A stretch of DNA of 40,065 nucleotides from JANNRA01 sp031401035. Lineage in GTDB: Bacteria; Desulfobacterota; Binatia; HRBIN30; CADEER01. Position numbers and translations under genes: made by a program. Shown one piece after another: positions 9,001 to 17,483 of this stretch. Within the stretch, counting starts at the first letter, position 1. Each line of letters starts with the position of its first letter. The notes beneath the pieces are model-generated. The model saw only the letters and a program-made list of their open reading frames with translations. It did not search any database and was not told where the DNA came from. The stretch is from NCBI GenBank assembly GCA_031401035.1, contig JANNRA010000131.1, positions 1-40,065 of the forward strand. The letters are read 5' to 3'.

Positions 9001-10014
9001 ATGCGGCCAGTGGTGCGGAGACTTGGCCTGGGCATGGCGCTCATCATCGCCGTCTCGCTGCTGCTGTTGCTCTCCGACAACGCCATGCGACGCGGCCAAC
9101 TGCAGGCGGACGGGACGCACCGCGTTTGGAAAGTGCATATCCTCGCGTTGGTGAGTTCGATTGACAGTGACGAGAACGAGCGCGGCATGCGCGAGGGCCT
9201 GGCCAGCCGCCTGGTCGAAGGGCGCGACTACACGGTGACCGTCCGCAACGCGCAGGGCGACATGCCGACCCTGAGCGGCATCGTCGACGCCGCGGTGGGC
9301 GACGGCGCCGACCTGCTGATGACCCTGTCGACGCCGACCCTGCAAACCGCGCTGCAGCGCGTCAAGACGCTGCCCATCATCTTCTCGTTCTCCTCCAACC
9401 CGATCGGCGCCGGCGCCGGCCGCAGCTACGACGATCACCTGCCCAACGTGACGGGAGTGCCGGCGACGGCGGCGTACGCGGACACCCTCGCCCTCATTCG
9501 CGAGCTGCTTCCCAACGCCCGCCGGCTCGGCAACCTGATCGTCCCGGCCGAAGTGAACTCGGTGTTCAACACCAAGCAGCTGGTCGACCTGGCCGCGAAA
9601 CACGGCTTCGAGGTCGTGACGGTCCCCGTCAACAGCAGCTCGGAGTTGTCGGACGCGACGCTGGCCCTGCTGGCGCAGGATGTCGACGCCATCTGTCAGG
9701 TGGGCAGCAACCTGACCATTTCCGGCTTTGCCAGCATCGTGCGCTCGGCGCAGCAGGCGCACGTGCCGGTGTTCGGCTTCCTCACCAGCGACGCGAGGAA
9801 TGGCGCGATCGCGGTGATCGCCCGCGACTCGTACGAGTCCGGGTGGGAGGCCGGCCTGCTGGCGGCGCGCGTGATCCAGGGGGAGTCGCCGGCGACCATG
9901 CCGTTCCGCGAGGTGCCGAGCGCGAAACTGATCGTCAATCTCGCCGCCGCGAAGCGCGCCGGCATCGCCGTGCCGGACGCGGTGCGCCAACGCGCCGGAT
10001 CGTTGCTGGAGTAA
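9001..10014 (+). CDS. TrpX-type ABC transporter substrate-binding protein
   Basis: A 337-residue periplasmic-binding-protein-fold protein of the ABC_sub_bind/TrpX class (COG2984 type). A single N-terminal hydrophobic segment (GMALIIAVSLLLLLSD, about 11-26) acts as anchor or signal. The body shows KVHILALVSS, GADLLMTLSTPTLQTAL, LPIIFSFSSNPIGAGA and, at the C-terminus, PSAKLIVNLAAAKRAGIAVP. Family members bind aromatic amino acids or related small molecules, but the ligand here cannot be read from sequence. The ATG at 9001 is chosen because the leader is then N-terminal; the frame is open upstream. The next gene starts 2 nt after the stop, so they form one operon. Confidence 0.88.
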   Translation: MRPVVRRLGLGMALIIAVSLLLLLSDNAMRRGQLQADGTHRVWKVHILALVSSIDSDENERGMREGLASRLVEGRDYTVTVRNAQGDMPTLSGIVDAAVGDGADLLMTLSTPTLQTALQRVKTLPIIFSFSSNPIGAGAGRSYDDHLPNVTGVPATAAYADTLALIRELLPNARRLGNLIVPAEVNSVFNTKQLVDLAAKHGFEVVTVPVNSSSELSDATLALLAQDVDAICQVGSNLTISGFASIVRSAQQAHVPVFGFLTSDARNGAIAVIARDSYESGWEAGLLAARVIQGESPATMPFREVPSAKLIVNLAAAKRAGIAVPDAVRQRAGSLLE

Positions 10015-10016
10015 GC

Positions 10017-11243
10017 ATGGAGGTCACCAGCACGATGGCGTCGGGCGTCGCCGACGTGGTCGTGGTCGGGCGCCTCGACGCCTACTGGGCCGATCACCTG
10101 ACCAGCGCCATCGAGGCCATCCTGCACGCCGGCACCCATCACCTGCGCGTCGACATGTCCGCCGTGCCGTACATGAGCTCGGCCGGCGTCCGCCTGCTGC
10201 TGCGCTTCCGCAAGCAGGCGCAGCAGCTGTCCGGGTCGTTCGTCGTCACCCAGCCGTCCACGGCGGTGCGCACCGTCCTCGAGATGGCCGGGCTGGTGGT
10301 CCTCCTCGGCGACGAGGTGACGCGCCCGCCGGCGCCACTGCAGGGCCAGCGCTTCGCGCTCGAGGGTATCGCCTTCGAGCGCTTCGTCCTCGACCCCGAC
10401 GCCGCCCTGCACTGCCGCGTGCTCGGCGATTCGCGCCAGCTGCAGGAGCAGGGCTACGGCCGCGCCGATTGCCAACCGCTCGCTGCCGGGGCCTCCACCA
10501 TTGCCCTTGGGTTGGGTGTCCTGGGTGGGGATTACGAGGAATGCCGTGGGCGGTTCGGCGAGTTTCTGGCGGCCGGCGGCGCCGCCGCCTGTCAGCCCGC
10601 GGACGGCACCAACCGGTCGGACTATCTCGTCTCGGCCGGCGCCCTGGTCCCGTCGCTGCAGGTGCTCTACGGCGTCGCCTGCGAGGGAGCCTTTCAGAAC
10701 CTGGTGCGTTTCGACTGCGGAGCGGCGACGGGGCCGGCGACGCTGAGCAGCATCGTGCGCGGCTGCCTCGAGGGCGATGCGGCGGCGGCGGTGGGGATCG
10801 TCATCATCGCCGAGTCGGCGGGCCTGATGGGGGCGACGCTGCGCCGCTCGCCCGATAGCGATGGTCCGCTGCACTACGACATGCCCGCCGTGCGCGACTG
10901 GCTCTCGTTTACGCCCGAACGCGTCCACGGCATGGGCGTCGCCCTGGCCGTCGGCGTCGTGGCGCGCGGCGCCTCCGCGTTGGATCCGTTTCTCCGCCCC
11001 CTCGCCGTCGGCAGCGCGCTACGCGCGCACGTGCACGCCGCGACGTTTCCGTATCGGCCGCTGCGCAAAGGGCGCATCGACCTGCGTGAATCCGTGCAGG
11101 CCCTGTTCGAGACGGAAACGGTGCAGAGCGTCCTGCATCTGCTCAACGACGATCGCGAGATCGTCGGCGGCGGCGAGAGCGCCTTCGTCCGCGGTGCCTG
11201 CTGGGTGGGTGCACTCAGCGGACCTGCGACGGAGCCCACCTGA
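10017..11243 (+). CDS. STAS-domain protein with a large unknown C-terminal region
   Basis: A 408-residue protein placed between the ABC binding protein (2 nt gap) and the permease (1 nt gap). Residues 1-100 form a STAS domain of the anti-sigma-factor-antagonist type, with VVVVGRLDAYWADHLTSAI and the phosphorylation-site loop PYMSSAGVRLLL (S54 or S55). Residues 105-408 are an alpha/beta-looking region with no family I recognise (for example ADGTNRSDYLVSAGALVPSL, AAAVGIVIIAESAGLMGATL and a C-terminal GACWVGAL). Ordinary STAS antagonists are about 110 residues, so this one is unusual. A plausible role is to link the transporter to the RsbW-like kinase, by analogy with other partner switches. That is inference. 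Confidence 0.8.
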   Translation: MEVTSTMASGVADVVVVGRLDAYWADHLTSAIEAILHAGTHHLRVDMSAVPYMSSAGVRLLLRFRKQAQQLSGSFVVTQPSTAVRTVLEMAGLVVLLGDEVTRPPAPLQGQRFALEGIAFERFVLDPDAALHCRVLGDSRQLQEQGYGRADCQPLAAGASTIALGLGVLGGDYEECRGRFGEFLAAGGAAACQPADGTNRSDYLVSAGALVPSLQVLYGVACEGAFQNLVRFDCGAATGPATLSSIVRGCLEGDAAAAVGIVIIAESAGLMGATLRRSPDSDGPLHYDMPAVRDWLSFTPERVHGMGVALAVGVVARGASALDPFLRPLAVGSALRAHVHAATFPYRPLRKGRIDLRESVQALFETETVQSVLHLLNDDREIVGGGESAFVRGACWVGALSGPATEPT

Positions 11244-11244
11244 G

Positions 11245-12177
11245 ATGACGCTGCTGGTCGGCGCCTGGACCGTCGGGCTGATTCTCTCCCTGCTGGCGCT
11301 GGGCGTCTTCATCAGCTTTCGCGTCTTCAAGTTCCCCGACATCACCACCGAGGGCTCGATCACCCTCGGGGCGGCGGCGGCGGCGGTGCTGCTCGTGCAC
11401 GGCGTACCGACGCCGCTGGCGACGCTGAGCGGATTCGTCGTCGGCGCGCTGGCCGGCGCCGTGACCGGCGTGTTGCACACCAGGTTCAACATCAACGGCC
11501 TGCTCGCCGGCATCATCGTCATGACCGCGCTCTACTCGGTGAACCTGCGCATCATGGGCCAGAGCAACATTCCGCTGATCAACGTGCCGACCCTGGCGAC
11601 GGATGCCGAGCACCTCGGCCAGGCGCTCTTCGGCGTCGAATCGCTGGCCGTCTGGGGGTGGACGCTCGGTGTGCGCGACGCGCTGACGCTGGCAGCGAGT
11701 CTCGCCATCGTCGTCGTCACCGGCGGTCTGCTCTATCTCTTCCTGCGCACGCATCTCGGCACGGCGATGCGGGCGACCGGCGACAACGACCAGATGATGC
11801 GCGCCCTCGGCGTCAACGTCGGCAACATGCTGATCCTCGGGCTGGCGCTGGCGAACGGACTGGTCGGGCTCTCCGGCGCACTGCTCGTGCAGTACCAGGG
11901 CTTCGCCGACGTGCAGATGGGCATCGGCATGGTGGTGTGGGGGCTGGCGAGCGTCATCATCGGCGAAGCGTTGGTGGGAACGCAGCAGCTCGGCTACGTG
12001 ATCATCGGCGCCGTGATGGGCTCGGTGCTGTTCCGGCTGCTGGTGGCGGTGGCCCTGCGCGCCGGCCTCAGTCCGAACGATCTCAAGTTGATCACCGCGG
12101 TGTTCGTGTTTGCGGCCCTGGTGCTGCCCGGCGCGCTGGCGCGTCTGCGGCGACGCGGCGCGGGGCGCCATGCTTGA
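11245..12177 (+). CDS. ABC transporter permease (TrpY-like, COG4120 type)
   Basis: A 310-residue inner-membrane protein of the branched-chain-amino-acid-permease superfamily, with about eight or nine hydrophobic segments. Recognisable stretches are SLLALGVFISFRVFKFPDIT and EGSITLGAAAAAVLLVHG near the N-terminus, FNINGLLAGIIVMTALYSVN, RTHLGTAMRATGDNDQMMRA (the cytoplasmic coupling region), and GMVVWGLASVIIGEALVG near the C-terminus. It belongs with the binding protein and the overlapping ATPase. The ATG at 11245 is 1 nt after the preceding stop; the frame is open upstream only in antisense-like sequence. Confidence 0.92.
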   Translation: MTLLVGAWTVGLILSLLALGVFISFRVFKFPDITTEGSITLGAAAAAVLLVHGVPTPLATLSGFVVGALAGAVTGVLHTRFNINGLLAGIIVMTALYSVNLRIMGQSNIPLINVPTLATDAEHLGQALFGVESLAVWGWTLGVRDALTLAASLAIVVVTGGLLYLFLRTHLGTAMRATGDNDQMMRALGVNVGNMLILGLALANGLVGLSGALLVQYQGFADVQMGIGMVVWGLASVIIGEALVGTQQLGYVIIGAVMGSVLFRLLVAVALRAGLSPNDLKLITAVFVFAALVLPGALARLRRRGAGRHA

Positions 12178-12982
12178 GATCGCCGGCATCGCCAAGACGT
12201 TTCATCCGGGCACGCCCAACGAGGTGCTCGCCCTACGCGGCATCGATCTGACCATCGAGCCCGGATCGTTCGTCATCGTCATCGGCACCAATGGCTCGGG
12301 GAAGTCGACGTTGCTCAACGCGGTCGCCTGCACATTCTTCGTCGATCGCGGCAGCATCCGGCTCGCCGGCCGGGACGTGACGCGCTGGGCCGAGCACCAG
12401 CGGGCGCGCTTCATCGGGCGCGTGTTTCAGAATCCCTTCAGCGGCACGGCGCCGGAGATGAGCATCGCCGAGAACCTGGCGTTGGCGACGCGCCGCGGCA
12501 CGCGACGCGGCCTCGGCTGGGCGCTGCCGCGCCGCTTCCGAGACCAGCTCGGCGATCGAGTGCGCAGCCTCGGCATGGGCCTGGAAGATCGGCTCGACAT
12601 CGCCATCGGCAGCCTGTCGGGCGGGCAGCGTCAGGCGTTGACGCTGGTGATGGCCACCTGGCTGAAGCCGCAGCTGCTGCTCCTCGACGAGCACACCGCG
12701 GCACTGGACCCCAAGAGTGCCGAGCAGGTCATTCGGCTGAGCGAAGACGTCATCGCCCGCGACCGCCTGACGACCTTGATGGTGACGCACTCGATGCAGC
12801 AGGCGACGGCCCTCGGCGACCGGCTGATCATGATGTACAAGGGGCGCGTCCTGCACGACTTGCGGGGCGCCGAGAAGCAACGCTTGCGCCCCGAGGACCT
12901 GCTGGCGCGCTTCGAGGAGGTGCGGCGCACCGAACAGCTCGACGAGTCGGCGGCGGAGATGCTGCGGCGGACCTACATCTGA
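12170..12982 (+). CDS. ABC transporter ATP-binding protein (TrpZ-like, COG1101 type)
   Basis: A 270-residue ATPase that powers the TrpX-type importer. The Walker A motif is GTNGSGKS (about residues 38-45), the Q-loop region FQNPFSGTAPEMS, the ABC signature LSGGQRQALTLVMA, Walker B LLLLDEHTAALDPKS, and the switch histidine in MVTHSMQQA. The DEHTAALDP form of Walker B plus D-loop is typical of this subgroup. The ATG at 12170 overlaps the permease end by 8 nt. The gene is followed 67 nt later by a stand-alone STAS gene on the same strand. Confidence 0.94.
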   Translation: MLEIAGIAKTFHPGTPNEVLALRGIDLTIEPGSFVIVIGTNGSGKSTLLNAVACTFFVDRGSIRLAGRDVTRWAEHQRARFIGRVFQNPFSGTAPEMSIAENLALATRRGTRRGLGWALPRRFRDQLGDRVRSLGMGLEDRLDIAIGSLSGGQRQALTLVMATWLKPQLLLLDEHTAALDPKSAEQVIRLSEDVIARDRLTTLMVTHSMQQATALGDRLIMMYKGRVLHDLRGAEKQRLRPEDLLARFEEVRRTEQLDESAAEMLRRTYI

Positions 12983-13049
12983 GCGCCTGGGCGCGGCCCG
13001 CTGGCGCGGCTTCCCCGGCCACCGGCCCGGTGATAGCGCTGCGTCGCAG

Positions 13050-13397
13050 ATGGAGGTTTCCGAAATCAGAAGCGGCGGAACGCTGGTGGTGACACCGAGC
13101 GGCCGCCTCAACGCCGAGTCGGCGCAGGTGTTTCAAGAACGCCTGCTGACCGCGATCGAGGCGGGCGAAACCGCCGTCCTGCTCGACCTGGCGCACCTCG
13201 AGTACATCAGCAGCGCCGGCTTGCGGTCGCTGCTCATCGCCGCCAAGCGGCTGCAGGCGCGCGACGGGCGGTTCGCCATCTGTGCGCTGACGGCGAATGT
13301 GCTCGAGGTGTTTCGGATGAGCGGTTTCGACACCATCATCGACGTGCATCCGGACCGCGCCACGGCGCTGCAGAGCCTCGCCCTCCCGGGCTGCTGA
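13050..13397 (+). CDS. STAS-domain anti-sigma-factor antagonist (RsbV-like)
   Basis: A 115-residue single-domain STAS protein of normal length for the family. The phosphoacceptor loop is visible as LEYISSAGLRSLLIAAKRLQ (S57 or S58), after the typical opening SGRLNAESAQVFQERL. Such proteins are phosphorylated by RsbW-type kinases and reset by SpoIIE phosphatases, both encoded at 7157-8891. The gene closes the plus-strand ABC operon. Its stop is only 2 nt from the stop of the convergent CoA-transferase gene, so the two 3' ends are back to back without a terminator. Confidence 0.92.
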   Translation: MEVSEIRSGGTLVVTPSGRLNAESAQVFQERLLTAIEAGETAVLLDLAHLEYISSAGLRSLLIAAKRLQARDGRFAICALTANVLEVFRMSGFDTIIDVHPDRATALQSLALPGC

Positions 13398-13399
13398 CC

Positions 13400-14716
13400 T
13401 CAGACGATGTGCATGTCCTCGGCGGCGCGCAGCAGCTCGTCGCGGACATCCGGGTGCGCCAGCCCGATGATCGCCAGGGCCCGATCGCGCGTCGATCGGC
13501 CCTTCAGGTTGGCGGCGCCGTACTCGGTGACCAGCCAATGGGTGTCGTTGCGCGGCGTGGTGATCATGGTGCCGGCTTCGAATCGCGGCACGATGCGCGA
13601 GACGGTGCCCTTCCGTGCAGTGGAGTGGAAGGCGAGAATCGATTTCCCGCCCTTGGAGTCATAGGCACCGCGCACGAAGTCGAGTTGCCCGCCCGAGCCG
13701 CTGAACTGGTGGCCGTCCATGAACTCGGCGTTGGCCTGCCCGAGGAGATCGACTTCGATGGCGGCGTTGATCGAGGTCATGTTGTCGTGACGCGCGATCA
13801 CCGCCGGGTGATTGGTGTACGACACCGGATGGCTCTGCACCGACGGATTGTCGTGCAGGAAGTCGAGGAACTTCTCGTCGCCGGCGGCAATCGTGAAGAG
13901 GTGCTGGCGCGGGTGCAACGTCTTCCGTTCGCCGGTCACCACGCCGGCCTGGATCAGGTCGACCATCACCGGCGAGAAGTATTCGGTGTGGATGCCGAGG
14001 TGCTGGTGATCCTTCAGATAGCCGGCGACCGCGGTTGGCACGTTGCCGATGCCGAGCTGCAGCGTGGCGCCGTTGGGAACCAATTCGGCGACGATGCGAC
14101 CGATGCGCTCGTCGACAGGCTCCGGGACCGCGGCGGGGAGCTCGAAGAGCGGCGAGTAGTTCTCGACGATGTTGGCCACCTGCGAGATGTGGATCCGGGA
14201 GTTGCCGTGCACGCGCGGCATGTACTCGTTGACTTCGAGGATCAGGCGTTTGGCGCAGCGCGCCGCGGTGGAGATGAAGTCGTTGGCGACGCCGAAACTG
14301 AAGAAGCCGGCGCGGTCCATCGGCGAGACGACCGTGGCGGCCACGTCGACCTGCATGCCCTCCTCGATCAACCGCGGCACCTGATGGAAGTGGGTGGGCA
14401 CGAAGTAGTTGAGTCCAACTTGAACGCGGCCGCGATCGCTGGCGCCGACGAAGAAGGACTCGCGCTGGACGCAGTCGCTGAGATCGAGCGCCAGCACCGA
14501 CTCCATCGAATGCGGCGTCGCTGGTCCGGCGAAAATGCGCAGCGTCTTGAGATCGCCCATGCGCAGCCGGGTGGCGACCGCCCAGAGCACGGCGGGCGGC
14601 TCGGCCAGCATGGCGCCGTAGATGAACAGACTGTTCTCGCCGATCGGCGCGACCGCGGCGTCGGCGTCGCACAGCTTGGCGTTGTATTCGGACGCGTAAG
14701 GATTGGAGGAATACAC
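13400..14716 (-). CDS. Acetyl-CoA hydrolase / 4-hydroxybutyrate CoA-transferase family protein
   Basis: A 438-residue cytoplasmic enzyme of CoA-transferase family I, which moves CoA between acetyl-CoA and a short organic acid. Near the N-terminus is YNAKLCDADAAVAPIGENS. Conserved points include GLNYFVPTHFHQVPRLI, LQLGIGNVPTAVAGYL, the catalytic glutamate in LGIHTEYFSP, QANAEFMDGHQFSGSGGQLD, and the C-terminal YGAANLKGRSTRDRALAIIG. The length matches 4-hydroxybutyrate or butyryl/acetyl-CoA transferases. The substrate cannot be fixed from sequence alone. The GTG at 14716 is chosen for the family-typical N-terminus, with GGGAGC upstream; a longer frame to 14821 exists but adds unrelated residues. 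Confidence 0.87.
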   Translation of the reverse strand: MYSSNPYASEYNAKLCDADAAVAPIGENSLFIYGAMLAEPPAVLWAVATRLRMGDLKTLRIFAGPATPHSMESVLALDLSDCVQRESFFVGASDRGRVQVGLNYFVPTHFHQVPRLIEEGMQVDVAATVVSPMDRAGFFSFGVANDFISTAARCAKRLILEVNEYMPRVHGNSRIHISQVANIVENYSPLFELPAAVPEPVDERIGRIVAELVPNGATLQLGIGNVPTAVAGYLKDHQHLGIHTEYFSPVMVDLIQAGVVTGERKTLHPRQHLFTIAAGDEKFLDFLHDNPSVQSHPVSYTNHPAVIARHDNMTSINAAIEVDLLGQANAEFMDGHQFSGSGGQLDFVRGAYDSKGGKSILAFHSTARKGTVSRIVPRFEAGTMITTPRNDTHWLVTEYGAANLKGRSTRDRALAIIGLAHPDVRDELLRAAEDMHIV

Positions 14717-14867
14717 GTCTCGCTCCCGCAGCCTCGGTTGGGTGGTGTACGAGCCGGGGTCATGACCCACACCGAGGCGTTCGGTCAAGGAGCGGGAGCC
14801 CGATCGGGCCCGCGCGCGCATCGCTCGGGCGCGCCGACGCCGCCCGGCACCGTGTCGTCAGCGCCGC

Positions 14868-15983
14868 TCAGTGCGTGCGCAGGAGGCGGAGGCAGAGCAT
14901 CTTCGAGATGTTGAGCAGCAGCGTCGCGGCGATGGCGGGATCGCTCCTGGTCAGCTCGCGCAGCGTCGCTTCGCTCAGGCTGAGCAGGCGGGCGTGCTCG
15001 GTGACGGCATAGACGTCCCGGGTGCGCGGCCGCCCGAGCAAGAACGCCATCTCGCCGAAGACGTCGCCGGGGCCGAACACCGCCAGCGGCACGTCGCCGT
15101 CGCGCACCTCGACGGAGCCGTCGAGGACGACGAACAGGTTGCGCGCGACGCCGCCTTTCTTGAGGACCCGGTCGCCGCCGCGACACTCGATGATGTTGCT
15201 CTTGTCCAGGCAGCGCGCCGCATCCTCCTCACTGATCCCGTCGAGGGCGGTCGGACGCGTGCCGGCGATCTCGCTCAGGGCGCCGTGCACCTGCGTCCAG
15301 TACTCGGCCGGGTCGGCGAGGCGGCGGCTCATCACCGCGGTGCTCTCCGCCGCGAGCCGTGCGACGCAGGCCGGAATGCGGGCATCGCTGCCGAAGTCGC
15401 GCACATACGCGAGGAGCGGGGAGTTGATGCGTCGCAGGTAGGCGACGTCCTCGGGGACGAAGACGATCGGAATGAGGTAGCCGGCCTCGGCGCTGTTGAC
15501 GTTCCGCTTGGCGTAGGTGCGCTGGCCGAGCCCGAGGTAGAGGTTGAGCAGGTGCGGTTCGCAGTCGCCGAAGCAGAGCTGAATGCGGTGCTCGTTGGCG
15601 AAGCGGAGCGACCGGCCGATCAGGCGCAGGAACAGATCGGTGCCGCGCAACCGCGGCGCCACCATGCCGCGCTCGCCAACCGAGATTGCCGATGCCGGCA
15701 GCTCGGCCAGGAAGGGAGCGAGGTCGTACTGGTCGATCATGCGCTGCGGGATCGGACCGTCGCCACCCCAGGTCGAGCGCGCCGTGGCCACGACCTCGCC
15801 GTTCTCCGTCGCGTAGAGGATGCGGCTCTGCGCGTCGACCGGCTCGTGGAACAGGCGCTGCGCGTGGTCGGCAACGCCGTGGTACTTGCCCATCTCCTCG
15901 ACGTAGATCTCGTAGCGGAAGCGGTACACCGCCCGCCGTTCCGCGTCGGTGTCGGCAAAGGCGATGTGAAAGTCCGAGTCCAC
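14868..15983 (-). CDS. GNAT/FeeM-like acyltransferase fused to a cyclic-nucleotide-binding domain
   Basis: A 371-residue cytoplasmic fusion. Residues 5-195 resemble the N-acyl-amino-acid synthase/autoinducer-synthase branch of acyltransferases: AVYRFRYEIYVEEMGKY (19-35), EVVATARSTWG, SVGERGMVAPRLRGTDLFLR, and FGDCEPHLLNLYLGLGQRTY. Residues 250-371 form a CRP/PKA-type cyclic-nucleotide domain with the phosphate-binding cassette FGEMAFLLGRPRTRD (E311, R320). This implies control by cAMP or cGMP, as for mycobacterial Pat acetyltransferases, but with the domain order reversed. The GTG at 15983 follows GGAGG by nine bases. The acyl donor and product are not determined. Confidence 0.82.
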   Translation of the reverse strand: MDSDFHIAFADTDAERRAVYRFRYEIYVEEMGKYHGVADHAQRLFHEPVDAQSRILYATENGEVVATARSTWGGDGPIPQRMIDQYDLAPFLAELPASAISVGERGMVAPRLRGTDLFLRLIGRSLRFANEHRIQLCFGDCEPHLLNLYLGLGQRTYAKRNVNSAEAGYLIPIVFVPEDVAYLRRINSPLLAYVRDFGSDARIPACVARLAAESTAVMSRRLADPAEYWTQVHGALSEIAGTRPTALDGISEEDAARCLDKSNIIECRGGDRVLKKGGVARNLFVVLDGSVEVRDGDVPLAVFGPGDVFGEMAFLLGRPRTRDVYAVTEHARLLSLSEATLRELTRSDPAIAATLLLNISKMLCLRLLRTH

Positions 15984-16405
15984 GGTACGGTCCCTCCCCG
16001 GCCGCTGCTTCTCAGGCCTCAACGCGGTGGACGGTCGCAGGTTCCCGCGGGACGGGTCAATCGAGCCGAGAGCATCGAGCCAAGGCCATCCGAGCGCTTG
16101 GCGAGGTGGCCGCCGTGCCACGCACGCGGGCGTTGAGATCGAAGTGCGAGCGTCCGATCAGTGACGAGCTGGCGAAGATGAAGCAGGGCCGGTGCATGCC
16201 GCGTGGCGTCGGCACCCCCCTGCGCCCCGCCGAGCGGCTGCACCTCGCCGTCGTCGAAAGACCGAGCTGCCGCGAGTGTCAGAACGCGCCGGCCCGACCA
16301 TGACGCAGCGGAGAGAGGACATCGTGGGGGACCGGCCGCGCCGAACTGCCCGCTCACCCCCCTCTTACGCCGACCAGTACATGTTCGTCGACGCCAGCGG
16401 CGATG
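15984..16405. other. 422-nt intergenic region
   Basis: I see no convincing gene. Short open frames exist on both strands but have low-complexity Arg/Pro composition, without start signals. The acyltransferase promoter should lie just above 15983 on the minus strand. Confidence 0.5.
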
Positions 16406-17185
16406 TCAGCCTCGACATCTGCCGAGACGACTGCCCCGCGACGGCGATCCTCTCCCGCCGCGGCGGCGCAGCCAGAGCACCAGCGTCGGCACCAGCAGCG
16501 GCCAGGCGCTGCCGAATCCGACGCCGTCGCGCCGCCCGATGGCGCAGCCGTCGTCGTCGTTGCCGGACGCGGGCAGCGCGGCCGCGAGGTTCACGTACGT
16601 CACGCCGCTCGCCGTTCGCAGGTAGACGAAGGCGTCGGTGAGCGGCAGCGCGTCCAACGGCAGTGCGTCGCTGTCGAGCATCATCGGCTCGGCCGGCGGC
16701 GCGACGAAGTCGCTGAGGAAATCGACTTCGAGCTTCTCGATCGGCTCGCCGCCGAGGACGCTGTCGGCGGTCACCGGGCCGCCGAAGATGAACACCTGGT
16801 CCGATGCGAGGCTGCCGTCGTCGGTGACCGCGTTATCGAACGTCTGCACCGGGCCGGCGGGCCCGGCCGCGACGTCGATCGCGAGGCCGGGAAACGAGAC
16901 GGCCAGGAACTCGACCGCGGCGGGAAAGAAGCCGCGGCGCGGATCCGGCTCGATATCCGGCGCGCCCGAGTCGAGGTCGTAGTCGATCGACACGGCCGCG
17001 CCGGCCGGAAACAGCTCCGCGTGCGGGCCGGACGCCCGCTCGACGCGGGCCTCGAAGCTGACCGCCCCGGCCACCGCCGGGGCCACGGCCAGCACGGATG
17101 CCAGTAGGCAGCAGGCGAGCGGCAGAGAACCCGCTCGGCCTGCTGCGCGCGCAGTGCCATTTCCGCCGATGCGATGCTCGAGCAT
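16406..17185 (-). CDS. Secreted protein with C-terminal myxo-type anchor
   Basis: A 259-residue exported protein. The signal peptide is near the start (LACCLLASVLAVAPAVAGA). The body is an all-beta-looking domain (VSFEARVERASGPHAELFPA ... LRTASGVTYVNLAAAL). The C-terminus has an Asp-rich GC motif (DDDGC), a hydrophobic stretch (SAWPLLVPTLVLWL) and an arginine cluster (RRRGGR), the tripartite layout of MYXO-CTERM-like sorting signals. About 15 further residues follow the arginine cluster. The start at 17185 is supported by GAGGAG seven bases upstream; much longer upstream frames are antisense artefacts. Function unknown. Confidence 0.72.
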   Translation of the reverse strand: MLEHRIGGNGTARAAGRAGSLPLACCLLASVLAVAPAVAGAVSFEARVERASGPHAELFPAGAAVSIDYDLDSGAPDIEPDPRRGFFPAAVEFLAVSFPGLAIDVAAGPAGPVQTFDNAVTDDGSLASDQVFIFGGPVTADSVLGGEPIEKLEVDFLSDFVAPPAEPMMLDSDALPLDALPLTDAFVYLRTASGVTYVNLAAALPASGNDDDGCAIGRRDGVGFGSAWPLLVPTLVLWLRRRGGRGSPSRGSRLGRCRG

Positions 17186-17483
17186 GTCGACTCTCCTCGG
17201 CGCAGCTCGGGAATGCCGCCATGGCTTCGACGCCTGCGCTCTTGTGCGCCCGAGTATCCACGGCCCCGGCCGCGACGCAAACCGAGCGGCGCAGGCAGGT
17301 CCGACGCACCCTGCGAGTCGAGACAGACCACAGGCGCTCCCGCCCCGCTGTCTCAATCCTGCCGAATACCGTCCCGTGGCTGGGAATCTCGGACGCTCGC
17401 GGCGCCGCCCCAGCGGGGCCCTAGCGAGATCAGCGGTGCTGGCAGGCGTTGTGCAACAGGAACTTCGACGGAAGGAGTGCGCC

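Noticed and set aside
16192..16641. Plus-strand frame with a protein-like stretch (ADQYMFVDASGDVSLD)
   Set aside because: Only about 35 residues look natural before it runs antisense into the gene at 16406, and there is no ribosome binding site.
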